The notes under the pieces were generated by a model. It was not told where the DNA came from and did no database searches. It saw nothing but the letters and a program-made list of their open reading frames with translations. The translations under genes and the position numbers were made by a program. This document shows, piece by piece, positions 17,355 to 27,447 of a stretch of 39,796 nucleotides of DNA (the first letter of the stretch is position 1; every line of letters begins with the position of its first letter). Source of the DNA: Hydrogenophaga sp. (GTDB taxonomy: Bacteria; Pseudomonadota; Gammaproteobacteria; Burkholderiales; Burkholderiaceae_C); NCBI RefSeq assembly GCF_022844385.1, contig NZ_JALHLX010000023.1, positions 1 to 39,796 of the forward strand. Reading direction: 5' to 3'.

Positions 17355-19184
17355 ATGTACGACCAACACGTCCTCATCCTCGGCCTGGGCGCCTCCGGCC
17401 TGGCCATGGCGCGCTGGTGCGCGCGCCAGGGTGCGCACGTGACCGTGGCCGACACGCGTGAGCAGCCGCCGCAGTTGCCGGGCTTGCGCACCGACTGCCC
17501 GCAGGCGAATTTCGTCAGCGGTGCATTCGACGATGCTCTGATGGCGCGTGGCGGTTGGACGTTGATCGCTCGCAGCCCGGGTCTGGCTCCCGCTTCTCTG
17601 CAGACCGTGCTGGGCTGGGCACAGGCGAACCACGTGGCCGTGCTCGGAGAGCTGGGTTTGTTTGCCCGCGCCCTGAAGACGCTGGCCGAGCGCGAGCGCC
17701 TGCCGTACCGCCCCAAAGTGCTGGCCATCACCGGCACCAACGGCAAGACCACCGTGACCGCGCTCACCACCTTGCTGCTGCAGCGCGCAGGCGTGCCCGT
17801 GGCCGTGGCCGGCAACATCGGCCCGGCCTTGCTGGATGTGTTGTCCGCTGCGCTGGACGCCGAGGCTGTCGCCCAACTGGCCGACGATGAACGTGCGGCC
17901 GCCGAGGCCTTGACCAACGCACCGGTGGTGGCGGCGCCGCCAGCAGACGTCGAGGTCGAGGTTGTTGATGAGCCCGCAGAAGACGAAGCACCCGCAGCCG
18001 AAGGCGACGACGAAGGTACGGTCATGCTGGTCCCGCCCCCCATCGAGCCACCCCAGCCACGGCACCTGCCCCGCGTCTGGGTGCTCGAACTCTCCAGCTT
18101 CCAGCTCGACGGCACCGCCGGCACCGACTGGGATGCCGTGCCCACCGCCGCCAGCGTGCTCAACATCACCGAAGACCACCTCGACTGGCACGGCAGCATG
18201 GCCGCCTACACGCAGGCCAAGGCGGCGGTGTTCGGCAGCCAGGCCCTGATGCTGCTCAACCGCGACGACCCGAAGGTCATGGCCTTGCAGCCCGGCCTGG
18301 TGACCGTGAAGGTGGGCAACCGCAACCGCCAGCAGAGCGCGCGGCCCTGGGCCAGCTTCGGTCTGGACGCGCCGACCCGCGCTGGCGACTGGGGCATCGA
18401 AACGCTCAACGGCATGGCCTGGCTGGTGCGTGCACTGGCGCTGGACGAGACGCGCTCGACAGGCCGCCGCGCCGCCGGGCCGCCCCAAGGCGCGGCTGCC
18501 CCCGCGGGGGGCAGCGCAGTACGCGCAGCGACAAGCGTGGGGGCTCCGGTGCCTGCTGAAGAGGTTTATTTCCAACGTTTGATGCCTGTGGACGCCCTGC
18601 GCATCCGCGGCCGCCACAACGCCGCCAACGCGCTCGCCGCACTGGCCCTGGCCACTTCCACCGGCGCCGCGCTGGGCCCCATGCTGCACGGCCTGCGCGA
18701 GTACCGCGGCGAGCCGCACCGCGTCGAACCCGTGGCCATCATCGACGAGGTCGAGTACTTTGACGACAGCAAGGGCACCAACGTGGGCGCCACGCTGGCA
18801 GCGGTCAATGGTCTGGGCGCCGAGCGCCGGCTGGTCGTGATCCTGGGTGGCGACGGCAAGGGGCAGGACTTCGCGCCGCTGGCGGAGCCACTCGCGCGCT
18901 ATGCGCGCGCCGTGGTCTACATCGGCCGCGATGCCGCGCGCATCCGCGCAGCGGTCGGCGAAGCCCTGACCGATGAACACATTCCCCAGCTCGATGCCAC
19001 CACGCTGCCCGAGGCGGTGGCGCTCGCTGCGCAGCAGGCCCGCTCGGGCGACGCGGTGCTGATGTCGCCCGCCTGTGCCAGCCTGGACATGTTCGACAAC
19101 TACGAACACCGCGCCCGCGTTTTTGTGGATGCGGTCGGGGCCTTGGCCGCCGAACGCGGCATGAGCCTGGAGGCGGGCCTGTGA
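17355..19184 (+). CDS. murD: UDP-MurNAc-L-Ala:D-Glu ligase MurD, with two insertions
   Basis: MurD adds D-glutamate to UDP-MurNAc-L-Ala. Family motifs are [15 protein letters not shown] at the start, [11 protein letters not shown] (ATP), GNIG (153-156), VLELSSFQL (243-251), [31 protein letters not shown] and [10 protein letters not shown]. At 609 residues it is far longer than the usual 440-500. One insertion lies between GNIG and VLELSSFQL, where E. coli has 14 residues and this protein has 86, including an acidic Pro/Ala/Glu/Asp stretch (about 200-235). A second (about 374-398) is encoded by an in-frame copy of the 72-bp repeat, just before [12 protein letters not shown]. All catalytic motifs remain, so the enzyme is probably active. 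The start ATG at 17355 follows mraY by 2 nt; the end overlaps ftsW (GTGA). Confidence 0.94.
   Translation: MYDQHVLILGLGASGLAMARWCARQGAHVTVADTREQPPQLPGLRTDCPQANFVSGAFDDALMARGGWTLIARSPGLAPASLQTVLGWAQANHVAVLGELGLFARALKTLAERERLPYRPKVLAITGTNGKTTVTALTTLLLQRAGVPVAVAGNIGPALLDVLSAALDAEAVAQLADDERAAAEALTNAPVVAAPPADVEVEVVDEPAEDEAPAAEGDDEGTVMLVPPPIEPPQPRHLPRVWVLELSSFQLDGTAGTDWDAVPTAASVLNITEDHLDWHGSMAAYTQAKAAVFGSQALMLLNRDDPKVMALQPGLVTVKVGNRNRQQSARPWASFGLDAPTRAGDWGIETLNGMAWLVRALALDETRSTGRRAAGPPQGAAAPAGGSAVRAATSVGAPVPAEEVYFQRLMPVDALRIRGRHNAANALAALALATSTGAALGPMLHGLREYRGEPHRVEPVAIIDEVEYFDDSKGTNVGATLAAVNGLGAERRLVVILGGDGKGQDFAPLAEPLARYARAVVYIGRDAARIRAAVGEALTDEHIPQLDATTLPEAVALAAQQARSGDAVLMSPACASLDMFDNYEHRARVFVDAVGALAAERGMSLEAGL
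18474..18546 (+). repeat. 72-bp palindrome-rich repeat, copy B, inside murD
   Basis: This copy has the same blocks as copies A and C: GCCGGGCCGCCCCAAG, then CCCCCGCGGGGGGCAGCG, then AAGCGTGGGGGCTC. It lies wholly inside the murD coding sequence and begins on a codon boundary (codon 374), so it is translated as a Gly/Pro/Ala-rich segment without a stop or frameshift. Its amino acids have no counterpart in normal MurD. Confidence 0.85.
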
Positions 19185-20500
19185 AGAAAAAAGCCGTGCC
19201 CACCCTGACCTGGTCGCAGCGCCTGCGCGAAGGACTGGCCGCGCTCAATCCGCGCCTGCTGGGCCGCGACCTGGCCGGCGTGCTGGCCGGTGGTTCCTCG
19301 CGCGACGGCCTGCCGGTGCGCCTGTCCAACCGCACCTACGCAGGCACGCGCAACGTGGCCGTGCGCGAACTCGGTTTTGACCAACCGCTGCTGTGGGTGG
19401 TGGTGGCGCTGCTCGCCTGGGGCCTGGTGATGGTGTATTCAGCGTCGATTGCGCTGCCCGACAACCCGCGCTTTGCCAACTACGCCCACACCCACTTTGT
19501 GATGCGCCACGGCATCTCCATGGCCATCGGTCTGGTGGCGGCCATGGTGGCGTTCCAGTTCCCCATGCGCAGTTGGGAAAAAATGGCACCCTGGCTGTTT
19601 GCCGTGGCGCTGGTGCTGCTGGTGCTGGTGCTGTTTCCCTTCATCGGCAAGGGTGTGAACGGTGCCCGCCGCTGGATCTCGCTGGGCATCATGAACTTCC
19701 AGCCGTCCGAACTCGCCAAGCTGGCCGTGCTGCTCTACGCGGCCGACTACATGGTGCGCAAGATGGACGTGAAGCAGCGCTTCTTCCAGGCCGTGACACC
19801 CATGGCGGTGGCCGTGGCGGTGGTGGGCATGTTGCTGCTGGCCGAGCCCGACATGGGCGCGTTCATGGTGATCGTGGTGATCGCCATGGGCATCCTGTTC
19901 CTGGGCGGTGTGAACGCGCGCATGTTCTTCCTCATTGCAGCGGTGGTCGTCTCGGCGTTCGCGCTGATGATCATGGCCAGCGACTGGCGCCGCGAACGCA
20001 TCTTTGCTTACCTCGACCCCTGGAGCGTGGAGCACGCACTGGGGAAGGGGTATCAGCTCTCCCACTCGCTGATCGCGTTTGGTCGCGGCGAGATCTTTGG
20101 TGTGGGGCTGGGCGGCAGCGTGGAAAAACTGCACTGGCTGCCCGAAGCCCACACAGACTTTTTGCTCGCCGTGATCGGTGAGGAGTTCGGCCTCGTGGGC
20201 GTGCTGGTGCTCATCGGCCTGTTCCTCTGGCTCACGCGCCGCATCATGCACATCGGCCGTCAGGCCATTGCGCTCGATCAGGTGTTTGCCGGCCTGGTGG
20301 CGCAGGGCGTGGGCCTGTGGGTGGGCTTTCAGGCTTTCATCAACATCGGTGTGAACCTGGGCGCGTTGCCCACCAAAGGCCTGACCCTGCCGCTGATGAG
20401 CTATGGCGGTTCCGCGATCCTGCTCAACCTCATCGCAATTGCGATCGTGCTGCGCGTGGACTACGAGAACCGCCAGATGATGAAAGGCGGCAGGTCATGA
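19181..20500 (+). CDS. ftsW: Septal peptidoglycan polymerase FtsW
   Basis: FtsW is the SEDS-family glycosyltransferase that polymerises lipid II at the septum with FtsI. The 439-residue protein has a basic cytoplasmic N-terminal extension (about 65 residues), then about ten membrane segments. SEDS signatures are [50 protein letters not shown] and [17 protein letters not shown]. The start is GTG 19181, overlapping the murD stop as GTGA. Its position between murD and murG separates it from the RodA paralogue at 37072. The end overlaps murG by 4 nt. Confidence 0.95.
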   Translation: MKKKAVPTLTWSQRLREGLAALNPRLLGRDLAGVLAGGSSRDGLPVRLSNRTYAGTRNVAVRELGFDQPLLWVVVALLAWGLVMVYSASIALPDNPRFANYAHTHFVMRHGISMAIGLVAAMVAFQFPMRSWEKMAPWLFAVALVLLVLVLFPFIGKGVNGARRWISLGIMNFQPSELAKLAVLLYAADYMVRKMDVKQRFFQAVTPMAVAVAVVGMLLLAEPDMGAFMVIVVIAMGILFLGGVNARMFFLIAAVVVSAFALMIMASDWRRERIFAYLDPWSVEHALGKGYQLSHSLIAFGRGEIFGVGLGGSVEKLHWLPEAHTDFLLAVIGEEFGLVGVLVLIGLFLWLTRRIMHIGRQAIALDQVFAGLVAQGVGLWVGFQAFINIGVNLGALPTKGLTLPLMSYGGSAILLNLIAIAIVLRVDYENRQMMKGGRS

Positions 20501-21573
20501 CCATGCCTTGCGCATTGATCATGGCCGGCGGCACCGGCGGTCATATCTTTCCGGGCTTGGCCGTGGCAGAAGCCCTGCGCGAACGCGGCTGGCGCGTGCA
20601 CTGGCTGGGCGCGCCGGCCAGCATGGAAAGCCGGCTTGTGCCCCCGCGTGGCTTTGCGCTGGAAACCATCGACTTTGGCGGTGTGCGCGGCAAGGGCGTG
20701 CTCACGCTGGCCTTGCTGCCACTGCGCCTGCTGCGCGCCTTCTGGCAAGCCCTTCAGGTGGTGCGCCGCGTCAAGCCCGATGTGGTCGTGGGCCTGGGCG
20801 GCTACATCAGTTTTCCCGGCGGCATGATGGGCGTGCTAGCCGGCAAGCCCCTCGTGCTGCACGAGCAGAACTCGGTGGCCGGCATGGCCAACAAGGTATT
20901 GGCCGGTGTGGCCGATCGGGTCTTCACCGCGTTTCCCAACGTCTTCAAGAAGGCCCAGTGGGTCGGCAACCCATTGCGCGCGCCTTTCCTGCGGCAGCCC
21001 GCGCCAGCCGAGCGCTTTGCCGGCCGCAGCGGCCCGCTGCGGCTGCTGGTGGTCGGTGGCAGCCTGGGCGCCAAGGCGCTCAACGATGTGGTGCCGCAGG
21101 CCCTCGCGCTGATCCCCGAGCCGCAGCGACCCTCCGTGGTTCACCAGAGCGGTGAAAAGCAGATCGACGCCTTGCGCGCCAACTACATCGCCGCCGGCGT
21201 ACACGCCGAACTCACGCCCTTCATCGACGACACGGCCCAGGCCTTCGCCGATGCCGACCTCATCGTCTGCCGCAGCGGCGCCAGCACCGTGACCGAAATC
21301 GCCGCCGTGGGCGCGGCCGCGTTGTTCGTGCCTTTTCCCTCGGCGGTGGACGACCACCAGACCACCAACGCGCGGTTCCTCGTGGACGCGGGTGCGGCCT
21401 GGCTGGTGCCACAACCCGAACTCAGCCCACAGCAACTCGCGCTCCGCCTGCAAAGCCTGCAGCGCGAACAGCTGGTGGCCATGGCCGAGAAGGCCAAACA
21501 GCTGCAGAAAACAGAAGCCGTGGCGGCCGTGGTGTCCGCCTGCGAGCAACTCGCGAAAGTCGATCAAAAATGA
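20497..21573 (+). CDS. murG: Lipid II synthase MurG
   Basis: MurG transfers GlcNAc from UDP-GlcNAc to lipid I on the cytoplasmic face of the membrane. The 358-residue GT-B protein shows [19 protein letters not shown] at the start, [23 protein letters not shown] and [15 protein letters not shown]. The donor-site region [20 protein letters not shown] and [14 protein letters not shown] follow. The start is ATG 20497 (ATGA with ftsW); a second ATG two codons later is an alternative. The end overlaps murC by 4 nt. Confidence 0.95.
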   Translation: MTMPCALIMAGGTGGHIFPGLAVAEALRERGWRVHWLGAPASMESRLVPPRGFALETIDFGGVRGKGVLTLALLPLRLLRAFWQALQVVRRVKPDVVVGLGGYISFPGGMMGVLAGKPLVLHEQNSVAGMANKVLAGVADRVFTAFPNVFKKAQWVGNPLRAPFLRQPAPAERFAGRSGPLRLLVVGGSLGAKALNDVVPQALALIPEPQRPSVVHQSGEKQIDALRANYIAAGVHAELTPFIDDTAQAFADADLIVCRSGASTVTEIAAVGAAALFVPFPSAVDDHQTTNARFLVDAGAAWLVPQPELSPQQLALRLQSLQREQLVAMAEKAKQLQKTEAVAAVVSACEQLAKVDQK

Positions 21574-22979
21574 AACACGCCATTCGTCATATTCATTTCG
21601 TTGGCATCGGCGGCGCCGGCATGAACGGCATCGCCGAGGTGCTGCTCAACCAGGGCTTCCGCATTTCCGGCAGCGACCTGGGCGAGAGCACCGTCACGCG
21701 CCGTCTTGTGGCCCTCGGTGCCGAGGTCTTCATCGGCCACGACGCCGCGCACATCGAAGGGGCAGACGCCATCGTCACCTCCACAGCCGTGAAGGAAGAC
21801 AACCCCGAGGTGGTGGCGGCGCATGCCAAGCTGATCCCGGTGGTGCCGCGCGCGGTGATGCTCGCCGAACTCATGCGCATGAAGAAGGGCGTGGCCATTG
21901 CCGGCACGCACGGCAAGACCACCACCACCAGCCTGGTGGCCAGCGTGCTGGCCGCCGCCGAGATGGACCCCACCTACGTGATCGGCGGGCGCCTGAACAG
22001 CGCGGGCGTGAACGCTGCGCTGGGTTCGGGCGAGTACATCGTGGTCGAGGCCGACGAGTCCGACGCCTCGTTCCTGAACCTGCTGCCGGTGCTGTCGGTC
22101 GTGACCAACATCGACGCCGACCACATGGACACCTACGGTCACGACTTCGGCAAGCTCAAGGCCGCCTTCGTCGAGTTCCTGCACCGCATGCCTTTCTATG
22201 GCGCGGCCGTGGTCTGCGTGGACGACGCGGCCATCCGCGAGATCCTGCCGCTGATTGCACGGCCCATCACCAGCTACGGCTTCTCCGAAGACGCGCAAGT
22301 GCGCGCCGTCAACGTGCGTGCGGTCGGCACGCAGATGCACTTCACCGTGCAACGCCGCAACGGCGTGGAACTGCCTGACCTGGACATCGTGCTGAACCTG
22401 CCGGGCGACCACAACGTGCTCAACGCGCTGGCTGCCATCGGCATCGCGGTGGAGCTCGGTGTGGACGACGCCGCCGTGGTGCAGGCGCTGGCCGACTTCA
22501 AGGGCGTGGGCCGGCGCTTCCAGCGTTACGGAGAAGCGGTATTGCCTGCCGGTGGCACCTGCACCGTGGTGGACGATTACGGCCACCACCCGGTGGAGAT
22601 GGCGGCCACGCTGGCCGCCGCGCGCGGTGCCTACCCGGGCCGCCGGCTGGTGCTGGCCTTTCAGCCGCACCGCTACACCCGAACCCGCGATTGTTTCGAG
22701 GACTTCGTGAAGGTCATCAACCACGCCGACGCGGTGTTGCTGGCCGAGGTGTACGCCGCCGGCGAGAGCCCCATCGTGGCGGCCGACGGCCGTTCGCTGG
22801 CGCGCGCACTGCGCGTGGCCGGCAAGCTGGAGCCGGTGTTTGTGGACGACATCAACGCCATGCCGCAGGCCGTGCTGGACAACGCGCAGGACGGTGACGT
22901 GATCCTGTGCATGGGCGCGGGCACCGTGGGCGCGGTAGCCGGCCGCGTGATGGAACTGGCTCAGGAAGTGACTCAATGA
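21570..22979 (+). CDS. murC: UDP-MurNAc:L-alanine ligase MurC
   Basis: MurC attaches the first peptide residue, L-Ala, to UDP-MurNAc. The 469-residue protein begins with the Rossmann motif [17 protein letters not shown] and has the ATP loop [10 protein letters not shown] (from Gly112). It continues with [23 protein letters not shown] and the C-terminal [14 protein letters not shown], all typical of MurC. The start overlaps the murG stop. After it the tight coupling breaks: repeat copy C occupies the gap before ddlB. Confidence 0.96.
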   Translation: MKHAIRHIHFVGIGGAGMNGIAEVLLNQGFRISGSDLGESTVTRRLVALGAEVFIGHDAAHIEGADAIVTSTAVKEDNPEVVAAHAKLIPVVPRAVMLAELMRMKKGVAIAGTHGKTTTTSLVASVLAAAEMDPTYVIGGRLNSAGVNAALGSGEYIVVEADESDASFLNLLPVLSVVTNIDADHMDTYGHDFGKLKAAFVEFLHRMPFYGAAVVCVDDAAIREILPLIARPITSYGFSEDAQVRAVNVRAVGTQMHFTVQRRNGVELPDLDIVLNLPGDHNVLNALAAIGIAVELGVDDAAVVQALADFKGVGRRFQRYGEAVLPAGGTCTVVDDYGHHPVEMAATLAAARGAYPGRRLVLAFQPHRYTRTRDCFEDFVKVINHADAVLLAEVYAAGESPIVAADGRSLARALRVAGKLEPVFVDDINAMPQAVLDNAQDGDVILCMGAGTVGAVAGRVMELAQEVTQ

Positions 22980-23049
22980 GCCCCCACGCTCCACCGCTGC
23001 GCGGATCGCTGCCCCCCGAGGGGGAGGAGCCGGCTTGGGGCGGCCCGGC
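22978..23049 (-). repeat. 72-bp palindrome-rich intergenic repeat, copy C
   Basis: Read on the minus strand this copy has the same blocks as A and B: GCCGGGCCGCCCCAAG, CCCCCTCGGGGGGCAGCG and GCGTGGGGGCTC. It touches the murC stop codon and ends 31 nt before the preferred ddlB start. Its middle section is more divergent (GCGCAGCGGTGG where B has GCGCAGCGACAA), but overall length is the same, 72 bp. Confidence 0.85.
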
Positions 23050-23080
23050 GCCGGCTCGCATGAACACAAAGGACAACGCA

Positions 23081-24025
23081 GTGATCGATCCGAATTCACT
23101 TGGCAAGGTGGCGGTCTTGATGGGCGGGCGTTCGGCCGAACGCGAGGTCTCGTTGATGTCGGGCACCGGCGTGCTGGCGGCGCTCCAGTCCAAGGGCGTG
23201 GACGCCCACGCCTTTGACCCGGCCGAGCGCAGCCTGGACGAACTCAAACGCGAAGGCTTCGACCGCTGTTTCATCGCGCTGCATGGCCGTTTCGGCGAAG
23301 ACGGCACCGTGCAAGGCGCCCTCGAGTTGCTGGGTATTCCCTACACCGGACCGGGCGTCATGGCATCCAGCGTGGCCATGGACAAGCTCATGACCAAGCG
23401 CATCTGGATGGCCGAGGGCCTGGCCACGCCGGCCTGGCGCCAGGTGCACAGCGTCGAACAAACCGTGGCCGCGTACCGCGCCCTGGGCACGCCCATGATC
23501 GTCAAGCCCGTTCGCGAAGGCTCCACCATCGGCCTGACCAAAGTCACGAGCGAGGCGCAGTGCGCTGCCGCCTACGAGCTCGCCGCGAAGCAGGACCCGT
23601 TGGTCATGTGCGAGCAGTTCATTGCGGGCGACGAAGTCACCTGCCCGGTGCTGGGCACGGGCGACAGCGCCCACGCGCTCCCGGTGATCCGCATCGTGGC
23701 CCCCGACGGCAACTACGACTACCAGAACAAGTACTTCACCGACGACACGAAATACCTCGTGCCCTGCGGCCTGCCCGAGGGTGAAGAGGCGGTGATCCAG
23801 GCGCTGGTCCTGCAGGCCTTCAAGACGCTGGACTGCCGAGGCTGGGCACGCGCCGACGTGATGATCGACGCCGCCACGCGCAAACCCTACTTGCTGGAAA
23901 TCAACACCTCACCCGGCATGACCGGCCACTCGCTGGTGCCGATGTCGGCGCGCGCCACCGGCCTGTCGTACGAAGACCTGTGCGTGTCCGTGCTCGCCAC
24001 CGCCTCGCTGGACAACCCGGCCTGA
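23081..24025 (+). CDS. ddlB: D-alanine--D-alanine ligase
   Basis: Ddl makes the D-Ala-D-Ala dipeptide used by MurF. The ATP-grasp protein has [69 protein letters not shown] and the C-terminal [15 protein letters not shown] with metal-binding Glu and Asn. I prefer the GTG at 23081 (314 residues) because AAAGGA (23068-23073) precedes it by 7 nt. The ATG at 23060 (321 residues) is the alternative but has only repeat-derived GC sequence upstream. The gap of about 100 nt after murC is mostly repeat copy C. ftsQ follows after 15 nt. Confidence 0.93.
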   Translation: MIDPNSLGKVAVLMGGRSAEREVSLMSGTGVLAALQSKGVDAHAFDPAERSLDELKREGFDRCFIALHGRFGEDGTVQGALELLGIPYTGPGVMASSVAMDKLMTKRIWMAEGLATPAWRQVHSVEQTVAAYRALGTPMIVKPVREGSTIGLTKVTSEAQCAAAYELAAKQDPLVMCEQFIAGDEVTCPVLGTGDSAHALPVIRIVAPDGNYDYQNKYFTDDTKYLVPCGLPEGEEAVIQALVLQAFKTLDCRGWARADVMIDAATRKPYLLEINTSPGMTGHSLVPMSARATGLSYEDLCVSVLATASLDNPA

Positions 24026-24040
24026 TCGCAACCCACCACC

Positions 24041-24835
24041 ATGGCCACCACACCCATGCCCCTGGACATCAAGCTCATGACAGCGCTCACGCAAGCGCTG
24101 CTCGTGCTGTTTGTGCTCCTGTGCCTGGGTGCGCTGGGCACGTGGCTGGTGCGCCACCCGGTGTGGACGGTGAAGGCCATCACGGTGCACGGTGATGTGG
24201 TGCACCAGAACGCCGTGAGTTTTCGCGCCCAGCTGGCCACGCAGATGAAGACGCGCCTGTCCAGCAGCTTCCTCACGGTTGACCTGCAGCAGGTGCGCGA
24301 TCTGTTCGAGGCCGTGCCCTGGGTGCGCCAGGCTGTGGTGCAGCGCGAATTTCCCAACCGCCTGCGCGTGACCCTGCAGGAACACCAGGCCGTGGCCTGG
24401 TGGGGCGAGTCGGGCTCGGGCCGGCTGGTGAGCCAGCTCGGTGAAGTGTTTGAAGCCAGCCCCGACGACAGCGACAACCTGCCCGAACTCGCCGGGCCGG
24501 CCGACCAGTCGGCGCAGGTGTGGACCGTGTACCAGCTGCTGCGGGCCGAACTGGCCCCGCTCGAACTCGGCATGGAGCGGCTCGAACTCACCGAGCGCGG
24601 CAGCTGGCGCGCCAGACTGGACAACGGTGCGCAGGTTGAACTGGGCCGCGGTACGCCCGACGAACTGGTGGCCCGCGCACGCCGCTTCAGCGCCACGCTG
24701 TCCCAGCTCACCGAACGCTACGCCGGTGCCCTGCAATCGGTCGATCTGCGCTACCCCAACGGTTACGCCCTGCGCTTGCGCGGCGTGACCACCGTCACCG
24801 ACATCGCCCCCAACGCAACGCAACCCACACGGTAA
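24041..24835 (+). CDS. ftsQ: Cell division protein FtsQ
   Basis: FtsQ is a bitopic membrane protein that recruits FtsL and FtsB to the divisome. The 264-residue product has a short cytoplasmic tail, one transmembrane helix (about 14-37), a POTRA domain (about 40-110, WTVKAITVHGDVVHQNAV, then VPWVRQAVVQREFPNRLRVTLQEH) and a beta domain. EHQAVAWWG is a conserved block. ATGs at 24041 and 24056 are both possible; the first is used here although no good ribosome site is visible. ftsA begins 13 nt after the stop. Confidence 0.93.
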   Translation: MATTPMPLDIKLMTALTQALLVLFVLLCLGALGTWLVRHPVWTVKAITVHGDVVHQNAVSFRAQLATQMKTRLSSSFLTVDLQQVRDLFEAVPWVRQAVVQREFPNRLRVTLQEHQAVAWWGESGSGRLVSQLGEVFEASPDDSDNLPELAGPADQSAQVWTVYQLLRAELAPLELGMERLELTERGSWRARLDNGAQVELGRGTPDELVARARRFSATLSQLTERYAGALQSVDLRYPNGYALRLRGVTTVTDIAPNATQPTR

Positions 24836-24848
24836 TCAAGAAGCAATC

Positions 24849-26078
24849 ATGGCCAAGGAATACAAGGATTTGGTGGTCGGACTCGACATCGGCACCGCCA
24901 AGATCATGGTGGTGGTCGCCGAGGTCCAGCCCAACGGCGAGCTCAAGCTTGCGGGCCTGGGCGTGGCCGCCAGCCACGGCTTGAAACGCGGCGTGGTGGT
25001 CAACATCGACGCCACGGTGCAGAGCATCCAGCAGGCCCTGAAAGAGGCCGAGCTGATGGCCGACTGCCGCATTGCCCGCGTCTACACCGGCATCACCGGC
25101 AGCCACATCCGCGGCATCAACAGCAGCGGCATGGTGGCCATCAAGGACCGTGAAGTCACCGCCACCGACGTGGCACGCGTGATCGAAACCGCCAAGGCCA
25201 TCAACATCTCGACCGACCAGCGCCTGCTGCTGGTGGAGCCGCAGGAGTTCGTGATCGACGGTCAGGAAGTGAAGGAGCCGATCGGCATGAGCGGCATCCG
25301 GCTCGAGGCCAAGGTGCACATCGTCACCGGGGCGCAGAGCGCGGCAGAAAACATCATCAAGTGCGTGCGCCGCTGCGGCCTGGAGGTGGACCAGCTCATG
25401 CTCAATCCGCTGGCCAGCAGTCAGGCGGTGCTGACCGACGACGAGAAGGAACTCGGCGTGGCGCTGGTCGACATCGGCGCCGGCACCACCGACGTGGCCA
25501 TCTTCTCGGGCGGCGCGATCCGCCACACCGCCGTGATCCCGATCGCGGGCGACCTCATCACCAGCGACATCGCCATGGCGCTGCGCACGCCCACCAAAGA
25601 CGCCGAAGACATCAAAGTCGAAAGCGGCTGCGCCAAACAGCTGCTGGCCGACCCGGACACGCAAGTGGAGGTGCCCGGTCTCGGTGACCGCGCCCCGCGC
25701 ATGCTGAGCCGTCAGGCCCTGGCCGGCGTGATCGAGCCGCGGGTGGAAGAAATCTTTTCGCTGGTGCAGCAGGTGCTGCGCGATTCGGGCCACGAGGAAA
25801 TGCTGTCGTCGGGCATCGTGCTCACGGGCGGCAGCGCGGTGATGCCCGGGATGGTTGAACTCGGTGAAGACATCTTCCTGAAGCCGGTGCGCCGCGGCAT
25901 CCCGAACTACGCCAGCGCCCTGTCTGACATGGTGGCGCAGACCCGCGCGGCCACGGTGATGGGTCTGCTCGAAGAAGCGCGGCTGGCGCGTGTGCGTGGC
26001 CACAAGGTTTCGCAAAAGGCGGGCTCGGTTCAGGGCGCGCTCGAACGCATGAAAAACTGGTTTGTGGGGACCTTCTGA
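24849..26078 (+). CDS. ftsA: Cell division protein FtsA
   Basis: FtsA is the actin-like ATPase that anchors FtsZ to the membrane. The 409-residue protein shows VGLDIGTAKIMVVV (phosphate 1), GITGSHIRGINSSGMV (1C subdomain), VDIGAGTTDVAIF (phosphate 2), and GIVLTGGSAVMPGM (adenosine motif). The last residues, LERMKNWFVGTF, form the expected amphipathic membrane-targeting helix. AAGAAG lies a few nt before the ATG. The cluster becomes loose after this gene, with 163 nt before ftsZ. Confidence 0.96.
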   Translation: MAKEYKDLVVGLDIGTAKIMVVVAEVQPNGELKLAGLGVAASHGLKRGVVVNIDATVQSIQQALKEAELMADCRIARVYTGITGSHIRGINSSGMVAIKDREVTATDVARVIETAKAINISTDQRLLLVEPQEFVIDGQEVKEPIGMSGIRLEAKVHIVTGAQSAAENIIKCVRRCGLEVDQLMLNPLASSQAVLTDDEKELGVALVDIGAGTTDVAIFSGGAIRHTAVIPIAGDLITSDIAMALRTPTKDAEDIKVESGCAKQLLADPDTQVEVPGLGDRAPRMLSRQALAGVIEPRVEEIFSLVQQVLRDSGHEEMLSSGIVLTGGSAVMPGMVELGEDIFLKPVRRGIPNYASALSDMVAQTRAATVMGLLEEARLARVRGHKVSQKAGSVQGALERMKNWFVGTF

Positions 26079-26241
26079 TGAAGCACTTGATCACACCCGC
26101 ACCGAACACCCGGCCCCGCTTCCGCACCCGATGTAGCGAGTGCACTGGACCGCCTGGCTGAATCCCGACCCCGATCCGCACCCGAATCCGAAACGTTTTT
26201 GAATCACAAGCGCCCATCAACAGGCACACAAGGAGCACACC
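26079..26241 (+). other. ftsA-ftsZ intergenic region with degenerate hexamer repeat
   Basis: This 163-nt gap holds a 27-codon frame that overlaps the ftsA stop as TGATG (26078-26161) and has no recognisable product. A degenerate hexamer tract (CCGACC, CCGATC, CGCACC, CGAATC; about 26165-26190) and an AT-rich patch AAACGTTTTTGAAT (26191-26204) follow, then the ftsZ ribosome site AAGGAG at 26230-26235. A separate ftsZ promoter is plausible here, as known in other bacteria, but I cannot identify hexamers with confidence. Confidence 0.45.
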
Positions 26242-27447
26242 ATGAGCATCGAAATGATTGAAGTCGAAGAATTCAACCTGGGCACCCAGATCAAGGTCAT
26301 CGGCGTGGGCGGTGGCGGCGGCAACGCGGTCGAGCACATGATCGCCCGCAGCGTGCAGGGCGTGGAGTTCATTTGCGCCAACACCGATGCGCAGTCGCTT
26401 TCGCGCAGCGCCGCGCACAAGACCATCCAGCTCGGCAATACCGGCCTGGGCGCTGGCAGCAAGCCCGACAAGGGCCGTGAAGCCGCCGAAGTGGCGGTGG
26501 ATTCGATCCGCGAAGCCATTGCGGGCGCGCACATGCTCTTCATCACCGCCGGCATGGGCGGCGGCACCGGCACGGGTGCTGCGCCTGTGATCGCCCGCGT
26601 GGCCAAGGAAATGGGCATCCTGACCGTGGGCGTGGTCACCAAGCCGTTCGACTGGGAAGGCGGCCGCCGCATGACCAACGCCGACCACGGTCTGGCCGAA
26701 CTCGAGGCCAACGTGGATTCGCTGATCGTGGTGCTGAACGAGAAGCTGCTCGAAGTGCTGGGCGACGACGTGACGCAGGACGAGGCCTTTGCCCACGCCA
26801 ACGACGTGCTGAAGAACGCCGTGGGCGGCATCGCCGAGATCATCAACGAGTACGGCAACGTGAACGTCGACTTTGAAGACGTGCGCACTGTGATGGGTGA
26901 ACCCGGCAAGGCCATGATGGGCACGGCCGTGGCCGCCGGTCCGGACCGCGCGCGCATCGCCGCCGAGCAGGCTGTGGCCTGCCCGCTGCTGGAAGGCATC
27001 GACCTCTCAGGCGCCAAGGGCGTGCTGGTGCTGGTGACTGCGGCCAAAGGCTCGCTCAAGCTGTCCGAATCGAAGCTGGCAATGAACACCATCCGCGCCT
27101 ATGCGTCTTCCGAAGCGCACGTGATCTACGGCGCGGCTTACGACGACAGCCTGGGCGACGAGATGCGTGTGACGGTGGTGGCCACGGGTCTGTCGCGCCA
27201 GGGTGTGCGCCGCACGGCGCCTCCGCTGCAGGTGCTGCGTACCGGCACAGACAACGTGCCGTTCAATGTGCCCACCGTCAACGCTGCCGTGGGTGGTCCG
27301 GGCGCACAGCCCGACTACAACTCCATGGCCGTGCCCAGCGTGTGGCGAACCAACCGCACCCAGGCTGCGGCCAAGGTGGACGCATTGGCGTCGGGTGGCA
27401 TGGACGATTTCGAGATTCCTGCTTTCTTGCGCAAGCAGGCGGATTGA
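26242..27447 (+). CDS. ftsZ: Cell division GTPase FtsZ
   Basis: FtsZ is the tubulin homologue that forms the Z-ring. The 401-residue protein has IKVIGVGGGGGNAVEHM, the tubulin signature GGGTGTG (106-112) and the T7 loop region (VNVDFEDVRTVM). A variable linker follows, and then the conserved C-terminal peptide DDFEIPAFLRKQAD (388-401), which binds FtsA and other partners. AAGGAG ends 6 nt before the ATG. The gene is flanked on both sides by non-coding repeats, unlike the overlapping genes upstream. Confidence 0.97.
   Translation: MSIEMIEVEEFNLGTQIKVIGVGGGGGNAVEHMIARSVQGVEFICANTDAQSLSRSAAHKTIQLGNTGLGAGSKPDKGREAAEVAVDSIREAIAGAHMLFITAGMGGGTGTGAAPVIARVAKEMGILTVGVVTKPFDWEGGRRMTNADHGLAELEANVDSLIVVLNEKLLEVLGDDVTQDEAFAHANDVLKNAVGGIAEIINEYGNVNVDFEDVRTVMGEPGKAMMGTAVAAGPDRARIAAEQAVACPLLEGIDLSGAKGVLVLVTAAKGSLKLSESKLAMNTIRAYASSEAHVIYGAAYDDSLGDEMRVTVVATGLSRQGVRRTAPPLQVLRTGTDNVPFNVPTVNAAVGGPGAQPDYNSMAVPSVWRTNRTQAAAKVDALASGGMDDFEIPAFLRKQAD

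Noticed and set aside
18474..18546. murD as a pseudogene broken by a repeat
   Set aside because: The frame is intact, all catalytic motifs remain and the gene is essential with no second copy visible in the window.
26078..26161. 27-codon frame overlapping the ftsA stop (TGATG)
   Set aside because: The product is short, Pro/Arg-rich and has no ribosome site beyond the coupling; third-position GC bias is weak. It is probably chance.
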